DNA from: Bradyrhizobium sp. 21
GTDB lineage: Bacteria > Pseudomonadota > Alphaproteobacteria > Rhizobiales > Xanthobacteraceae
NCBI RefSeq assembly: GCF_023073335.1
Contig: NZ_JADPJG010000032.1
Span: forward strand, 496,001-560,000
DNA: 64,000 bases
Reading direction: 5' to 3'
Shown here one piece after another: positions 59,627 to 64,000 of this stretch. Each line of letters starts with the position of its first letter. The stretch's first letter is position 1. A program made the position numbers and the translations under genes. The notes under the pieces are model-generated. The model did not search any database. It was not told where the DNA came from and saw only the letters and a list, made by a program, of their open reading frames with translations.

Positions 59627-60489
59627 TTCTGCCCCAATATGCGATCGAGCGAGATGAAGCGGCTGACGACGAGGAAGATCAGGAGCACACTGGCGAGCAG
59701 CACCACCGCCACCGCGCTCGCAGCCCCAAACTGGTTGTAGAGCTCGACATTGCGGCTCACCAGCATCGACACCATCACCGTGCGGCCGCCGCCGAGCAGC
59801 TCCGGCGTGATGTAGAAGCCGAGGCAGAGCACGAACACCATGGTGCAGCCGGCGAGCACGCCCGGCAGCGACAGCGGCAGGAAGACGCGGCAGAAGGTGA
59901 GCGACGGGCTCGCACCCAGGCTTGCACCGGCCTGCATCAGATCGCCGGGGATCTTCTGCATGGTGGCATAGAGCGGCAGCACCATGAAGGGCAGCAGGAT
60001 GTGCACGGTCGCAACCACCGTGCCAAACATGTTGTGAACCAGCGCGAGCGGCTCGGAGGTCACGTCGAGATAGCGCAAAAGCTGGTTGATCACGCCGGTG
60101 CGCTGGAGCAGCGCCAGCCAGGCATAGGCGCGCACCAGCACGCTGGTCCAGAACGGCAGCACGACCAGCGACAGGATGAGAATGCTCCAGCCCTTCGGCA
60201 ACGCATTGGCGAGATAGGCCACGGGATAGCCGAGCAGCAGCGCGATCAATGTGACCGCGAGGCTGATCTCGAACGTCAGCGCAAAACTGCGCCAGTAGAT
60301 GTCTTCGGTGAAGACGCGGCGATAATTCTCCAGCGTGAAGCCGTCATGGTAGATCGACTGCCAGGCCAGCCAGCCGACCGGCAGCACGATCAACAGGAGA
60401 ATCACGAGCAGCGCCGGCGACACCAAAGCCAGCATCAGCCCGTGCTCGCGGCGCTGATGTCTTTGAGAGGAATCCGGAACGGATGTCAT
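59623..60489 (-). CDS. ABC transporter permease, PotB-like
   Basis: A 288-aa permease with six helices. EAA-type loop is DLMQAGASLGASPSLTFCRV followed by FLPLSLPGVLAG. The first helix (LMLALVSPALLVILLLIVLP) is followed by a periplasmic loop typical of PotB. It lies 55 bases downstream of the binding-protein gene and overlaps the PotC-like gene. Confidence 0.92.
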   Translation of the reverse strand: MTSVPDSSQRHQRREHGLMLALVSPALLVILLLIVLPVGWLAWQSIYHDGFTLENYRRVFTEDIYWRSFALTFEISLAVTLIALLLGYPVAYLANALPKGWSILILSLVVLPFWTSVLVRAYAWLALLQRTGVINQLLRYLDVTSEPLALVHNMFGTVVATVHILLPFMVLPLYATMQKIPGDLMQAGASLGASPSLTFCRVFLPLSLPGVLAGCTMVFVLCLGFYITPELLGGGRTVMVSMLVSRNVELYNQFGAASAVAVVLLASVLLIFLVVSRFISLDRILGQK

Positions 60490-60544
60490 CGACGCTGACT
60501 CGATTGGTTGAGTGGTCCGGTTCGGTGGCGCCGAACCGGCTGGC

Positions 60545-61594
60545 TTATTTCTGCATGAACGACGCCCAGCGCTTCTCGGCGGCTTCGCCCGCGGGCGAGG
60601 ACCACCAGGCGTAGGACATCAGCGCCTGCTTGGCCGCGTTGGCCGGCTCGCTCGGCAATTGCGCGGCGCGCTCCGGCTTGATCACGCCAGTCTCGAACGC
60701 CTTCGGGTTGCCGGGGCCGTAATCGATATTGAGCGGCAGATTGGCCTGGTGCACGGGATCGACAGCCTCGTTGAGGAATTTCACCGCCGTGTCGAGATTG
60801 GGCGCGCCCTTGAGGATGCAGAGCGAGGTGCTCTGCAGGACGCCCTGGTTGAAGGTGAAGGACACCTTTGCGCCCTCCTTGGCGACCGCGCTGACGCGGC
60901 CGTTCCAGGCCATCTCCATGTCGACCTCGCCGTCATTGAGGAGCTGCGCCGATTGCGCGCCTGAGGTCCACCACACCGTGATGTGCGGCTTGATCTCTTC
61001 CAGTTTCTTGAAGGCGCGGTCGACGTCGAGCGGATAGAGCTTGTCAGGCGCCACGCCATCGGCCATCAGCGCCGCCTCGAGCGTGGCGATCGGATGATTG
61101 CGCAGCGCGCGGCGGCCGGGGAATTTCTTGACGTCCCAGAAATCCACCCAGCTGTTCGGCGCGTCCTTCGGGAAGGCCTTCTGGCTGTAGGCGAGAACGC
61201 TGGAATAGAACTCGTACGAGACCGAATAGGCGTTGCGATAGGCCTCCGGCATCGCCGCCGCGTTCGGGATCTTCGAGAAGTCGAGTTTTTCGATCAGCCC
61301 CTGCTCACCGCCGCGCAGGCAATAGCCGGTCGGGGTGTCGACGACGTCCCAGATCGGCTTGCCGCTGCCGACCTGGGTCTTGATCGCGGGCCAGGCATCG
61401 GGAATGGAGTCCTGGTTGATGGTGATGCCGAGCTTTTTCGCGGAGGGATCGAGGATCGCCACCGTCTGCGCCTGCTGATAGGCGCCGCCCTGCGAGACGA
61501 AGGTGATCTGCTCGGCGGCATTGGCCGCGTTGCCGCTGAGCGCGAACGCCCCAACCAGGGCGCAGCCAAATCCAAAGTGCCGTGTCGTCGTCAT
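60545..61594 (-). CDS. periplasmic binding protein of polyamine-type ABC importer
   Basis: A 349-aa type II binding protein (PotD/PotF group). Sec signal about 1-27 (GFGCALVGAFALSGNAANAA). Mature part: ITFVSQGGAYQQAQTVAIL, VGSGKPIWDVVDTPTGYCLRG, FWDVKKFPGRRALRNHP and WNGRVSAVAKEGAKVSFTFN are typical. ATG 61594 has GGAGGAGGCGAGG upstream. It follows an amine-oxidase gene by 22 bases, so the transporter and oxidase are likely in one operon. Confidence 0.92.
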   Translation of the reverse strand: MTTTRHFGFGCALVGAFALSGNAANAAEQITFVSQGGAYQQAQTVAILDPSAKKLGITINQDSIPDAWPAIKTQVGSGKPIWDVVDTPTGYCLRGGEQGLIEKLDFSKIPNAAAMPEAYRNAYSVSYEFYSSVLAYSQKAFPKDAPNSWVDFWDVKKFPGRRALRNHPIATLEAALMADGVAPDKLYPLDVDRAFKKLEEIKPHITVWWTSGAQSAQLLNDGEVDMEMAWNGRVSAVAKEGAKVSFTFNQGVLQSTSLCILKGAPNLDTAVKFLNEAVDPVHQANLPLNIDYGPGNPKAFETGVIKPERAAQLPSEPANAAKQALMSYAWWSSPAGEAAEKRWASFMQK

Positions 61595-61616
61595 CCTCGC
61601 CTCCTCCAAATAGATC

Positions 61617-62936
61617 TCATTGACCGATTGCATCGAGAAACTGATACCAGCCGGCGACCATGCGCACGGCGGGCTCGCGCAACGGATAGAACGGAATGGG
61701 TCTCAGGCGCCGCGCATCGAGCAGCCCGACATCGGGCGTCTCGCCGCGGACGAAGGCGGCGAGATAGCGGCCCATCAGGCTCGACATCGCAACGCCGGCA
61801 CCGTTGTAGCCCATCGCGAACAAGGTGCGGTCGTCGAGCCGACCGATATGCGGCACGGAGTCGAGCGTCATGCCGACGAGGCCCGACCATTTGTGCGCGA
61901 GCGGGATGTCAGCGAGGTCCGGGAAGATGCCGACCATCGCCTTGCGCAGCGCATCGAACGCGGATTCCGAATCCTGCTTGCCGAAAGCGCCGCGGCCGCC
62001 AAAGACCACGCGATTGTCGACCATGCGGAACCAGCGCATCATGCGTTTGGTCTCGGTGTAGGTGCGCCCCGTCGGCATCAGGCTTCCGGCAAGATTGCGC
62101 GGCAGCTTCTCGGTGGCGACGATGGCGCTGCGGAATGGGATCAGCGTGCGCTGCATCTGCGCAGTCGCATCCGTCAGGTCGGAATAGCTGTTGGTGGCGA
62201 TGATCGCCTGCTTGGCGCGTACCGCGCCATTCGGCGTCTCCGCGACGATGCCGCCCTGCTCTCGCCGCAGCTTGAGCACCGGCGATTCCTGGAAAATCGC
62301 AACGCCTCGGCGCGCCACGCCATCGGCGAGGCCACGCAGATAGTTCAGCGGATGGATGCCGCCCGAGCCGGGATTGAGCACGCCGCCGACGAAGATGTCG
62401 GAGCCGGTCTCGTCGCGCACCTGGCCCTTGTCGAGGATGCGGACCTCCGCATCGCCCATCTCGCGCTTCATCCAATTGGCTTCGTCGATCGCAGCCTTCA
62501 GCGTCGTCTCATTATGCGCGGCCTTGACCTGGCCGGTGCGCGTCAGTGCCGCGCTGGTGATGCCAAATTCGGACACCAGCTCCTCGACGATATCCGTGGA
62601 CTCATGCGCGATCCCGTACATGCGCTGCGCCATGGCGCGGCCATGCACGGCATCGATCTCGCGGAACGACAGCCGAAATTTTGCGGTGATCACCCCGCCA
62701 TTGCGGCCGCTCGCACCCCAGCCGGGACGGTTGGCCTCGAGCACGACCGGCGCGAGACCGCTCTTGGCGATGTGGTGCGCAGCGGACAGGCCCGTGTAGC
62801 CCGCACCAATGATCACCACATCCGCCTGCTGCTCGCCCGACAGCACCGGGAAGTCGCGCCCCGGCTCCGCCGTGGCCGCCCACAGCGAGTTGGCCGATGG
62901 CAATGCGCTCCGGTCCCGGGTCATGCCGTCGCTCAT
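61617..62936 (-). CDS. FAD-dependent amine oxidase (PuuB-like, DAO family)
   Basis: A 439-aa flavoprotein. FAD motif VVIIGAGYTGLSAAHHIAKSG with VLEANRPGWGASGRNGGVI, and C-terminal GYNGAGVAMSSLMGRYLA. The N-terminal NSLWAATA and the GWGASGRNGG block resemble gamma-glutamylputrescine oxidase (PuuB) and related enzymes. With the polyamine-type ABC genes downstream, it probably oxidises the imported amine. It begins 3 bases after the HAD-like gene stop. Confidence 0.9.
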   Translation of the reverse strand: MSDGMTRDRSALPSANSLWAATAEPGRDFPVLSGEQQADVVIIGAGYTGLSAAHHIAKSGLAPVVLEANRPGWGASGRNGGVITAKFRLSFREIDAVHGRAMAQRMYGIAHESTDIVEELVSEFGITSAALTRTGQVKAAHNETTLKAAIDEANWMKREMGDAEVRILDKGQVRDETGSDIFVGGVLNPGSGGIHPLNYLRGLADGVARRGVAIFQESPVLKLRREQGGIVAETPNGAVRAKQAIIATNSYSDLTDATAQMQRTLIPFRSAIVATEKLPRNLAGSLMPTGRTYTETKRMMRWFRMVDNRVVFGGRGAFGKQDSESAFDALRKAMVGIFPDLADIPLAHKWSGLVGMTLDSVPHIGRLDDRTLFAMGYNGAGVAMSSLMGRYLAAFVRGETPDVGLLDARRLRPIPFYPLREPAVRMVAGWYQFLDAIGQ

Positions 62937-62939
62937 GCC

Positions 62940-63656
62940 CTACACCGCCGGGCCGACGGCCGCGTCGGCGAGCGCCTTCAAGGTCGGGAAATGGAAGTCC
63001 GGCTTGGTCAGCGTCTCCACGGCCGGCGTGCCGCCAAAACCGGCGATGCCCTGGCGGCGCTCGATCCAGCACACCTTGTAGCCGAGTTTCCGCGCGATCC
63101 CGATGTCGTGGTACTGGCTCTGCGCGACATGCAGAATATCGGACTGCTTGTAACCGAAAGCGGACTGGCGCCCCTTGTTGTAGGCGAAGAATTCCGGGTT
63201 CGGCTTGGCAACGCCGGTGTCGTCGGCGCAGACGGTGTCGTCGAAGGGATTGCCGAGCGCGTGGGCATAACAAGAGAGCGCGACGCGGTCGGCGTTGGTC
63301 ATCGCGACCAGGCGAAACTTCGTGCGCAAGCGCTTGAGCGCTTCGACGGAATCGGAGAACGGCCCCCAGCGCAGCACGGCGAGCTGGAACATTTCGCAGG
63401 ACGCGTCGTCAGCCGGCAGTCCGAGCTCCTTGGCGAGGTAGCGGTAGACGTCGAACATCACCTCGCTCGAGCGCTCATAGTGCTTGTCGCGGCCGCGCTT
63501 GTAGGACTCGAAAATCTTGTCGTCGCTGAGCTCGGCCGGCGTCTTGCCGGAGATCCTGCGCACCGCGGAGAGCACGCCGGTCTCGAAATCGATCAAGGTG
63601 CCGACGACGTCAAAGGTGAGAACCTTGAAATTGCTGAACGAGGCTGGGGACGACAT
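62940..63656 (-). CDS. HAD type II protein (L-2-haloacid dehalogenase-like)
   Basis: A 238-aa HAD protein. Nucleophile D16 in FDVVGTLID; the +2 position is V18, not the Asp used by phosphatases, which fits the dehalogenase group. AMTNADR is the Thr/Ser-Asn motif, GVAKPNPEFF carries the Lys, and HVAQSQYHDIGIARKLGY the final acidic motif. ATG 63656 has GAGAAG upstream. Dehalogenation in an amine-uptake operon is unexpected; the real substrate could be another 2-substituted acid. Confidence 0.9.
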   Translation of the reverse strand: MSSPASFSNFKVLTFDVVGTLIDFETGVLSAVRRISGKTPAELSDDKIFESYKRGRDKHYERSSEVMFDVYRYLAKELGLPADDASCEMFQLAVLRWGPFSDSVEALKRLRTKFRLVAMTNADRVALSCYAHALGNPFDDTVCADDTGVAKPNPEFFAYNKGRQSAFGYKQSDILHVAQSQYHDIGIARKLGYKVCWIERRQGIAGFGGTPAVETLTKPDFHFPTLKALADAAVGPAV

Positions 63657-63691
63657 TTTGGTTTCTTCTCTCGGTTTGAACAAGGCTGGTG

Positions 63692-64000
63692 TTAGTCGCT
63701 CCCCTTGGGAACGACGATGGTGTCCTCGGGGTGAAGCGTGACGGTGAGGCTGCCGCCGAGCGGAGGAATGCGGCTATAGGCCTGGTGGTAGCTCGGCTGG
63801 CGCAGGCTGAGTGCGGTGCCGTCGGGCAGCGCGAGGAAAATGCGCAGGCTCTCGCCCTGGTAGACGACGTCGGTGACGGTGCCGGTCAACCGGTTGCAGG
63901 CGCCATCCTGCGCTCCGTCGTCGATCAGGAGCTTTTCGCTGTGCACGGCGAGCATCAGGGCATCGCCTGGGGGAATGGCGCGGGCGCTGCGCAGCAGGGC
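63692..64000 (-). CDS. ABC transporter ATP-binding protein, C-terminal fragment (PotA-like)
   Basis: The final 102 codons of a gene cut by the window end. The frame is open through 64000, so the apparent start at 63955 is internal. MLAVHSEKLLI matches the (R/S)-P-E-K-type strand that opens the TOBE domain, followed by GTVTDVVYQGESLRIFLALP and TVTLHPEDTIVVP. This is the substrate/regulatory domain of PotA-type ATPases. It is the first visible gene of the polyamine-type operon. Confidence 0.88.
   Translation of the reverse strand, partial: ALLRSARAIPPGDALMLAVHSEKLLIDDGAQDGACNRLTGTVTDVVYQGESLRIFLALPDGTALSLRQPSYHQAYSRIPPLGGSLTVTLHPEDTIVVPKGSD

Overview
The window reads as chromosomal sequence of a high-GC alphaproteobacterium of the Nitrobacteraceae, most likely Bradyrhizobium. 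This rests on gene content (rhizobial glycogen/trehalose locus, LigD/Ku pair, a kdp operon with the full set of small subunits, many orphan branched-chain-type binding proteins and MHS-type MFS carriers) and on several families of short intergenic inverted repeats typical of that genus. It is an inference; no rRNA or other marker gene is present.

Region 1 (1-18640) is an alpha-glucan/trehalose locus. On the minus strand, 4-alpha-glucanotransferase (malQ) and a GH15 hydrolase form a pair, facing the end of a HAD-IIB phosphatase cut by the window edge. On the plus strand six tightly packed genes follow: a GlgE-like protein, a TreS-maltokinase fusion, GlgB, GlgX, TreZ and TreY. Together they can interconvert maltose, trehalose, maltose-1-phosphate and branched glucan. 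The GlgE-like protein has lost the acid/base Glu, the Arg before the nucleophile and the maltose-1-phosphate loop, although every other GH13 enzyme here keeps its catalytic triad. This is the most striking point of the window.

Region 2 (18644-23057) holds a polyhydroxyalkanoate-system protein, a DUF3309 membrane peptide, and divergent ligD and ku for non-homologous end joining. Candidate general-stress (EcfG-type) promoters lie before DUF3309, ku and malQ.

Region 3 (23201-32311) is a complete kdp K+-uptake operon on the minus strand: a 27-aa leader peptide, kdpF, a previously easy-to-miss 34-aa hydrophobic ORF, then kdpA, kdpB, kdpC, kdpD and kdpE. A hypothetical protein is divergently transcribed from it.

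Region 4 (32373-45315) contains acyl-CoA metabolism (TetR, crotonase, acyl-CoA ligase, acyl-CoA dehydrogenase, MaoC hydratase, CitE-like lyase), upp, a Tat-signal FAH-family enzyme, an MHS carrier, and a binding-protein / FAD-reductase / IclR group.

Region 5 (45469-53088) is a minus-strand cluster: hydroxyacid dehydrogenase, acetolactate-synthase-like ThDP enzyme, D-amino-acid-dehydrogenase-like flavoprotein, Asp/Glu racemase-like protein, GntR regulator, a two-subunit ComDE-like ThDP decarboxylase and an SDR. It suggests catabolism of an amino or 2-oxo acid.

Region 6 (53310-58702) has two type-B carboxylesterases, an MHS carrier and a divergent TetR regulator with a palindromic operator candidate. 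Region 7 (58841-64000) is a polyamine-type ABC operon (ATPase cut by the window end, HAD dehalogenase-like protein, FAD amine oxidase, binding protein, two permeases). Four convergent gene ends in the window are each filled by an intergenic inverted repeat.
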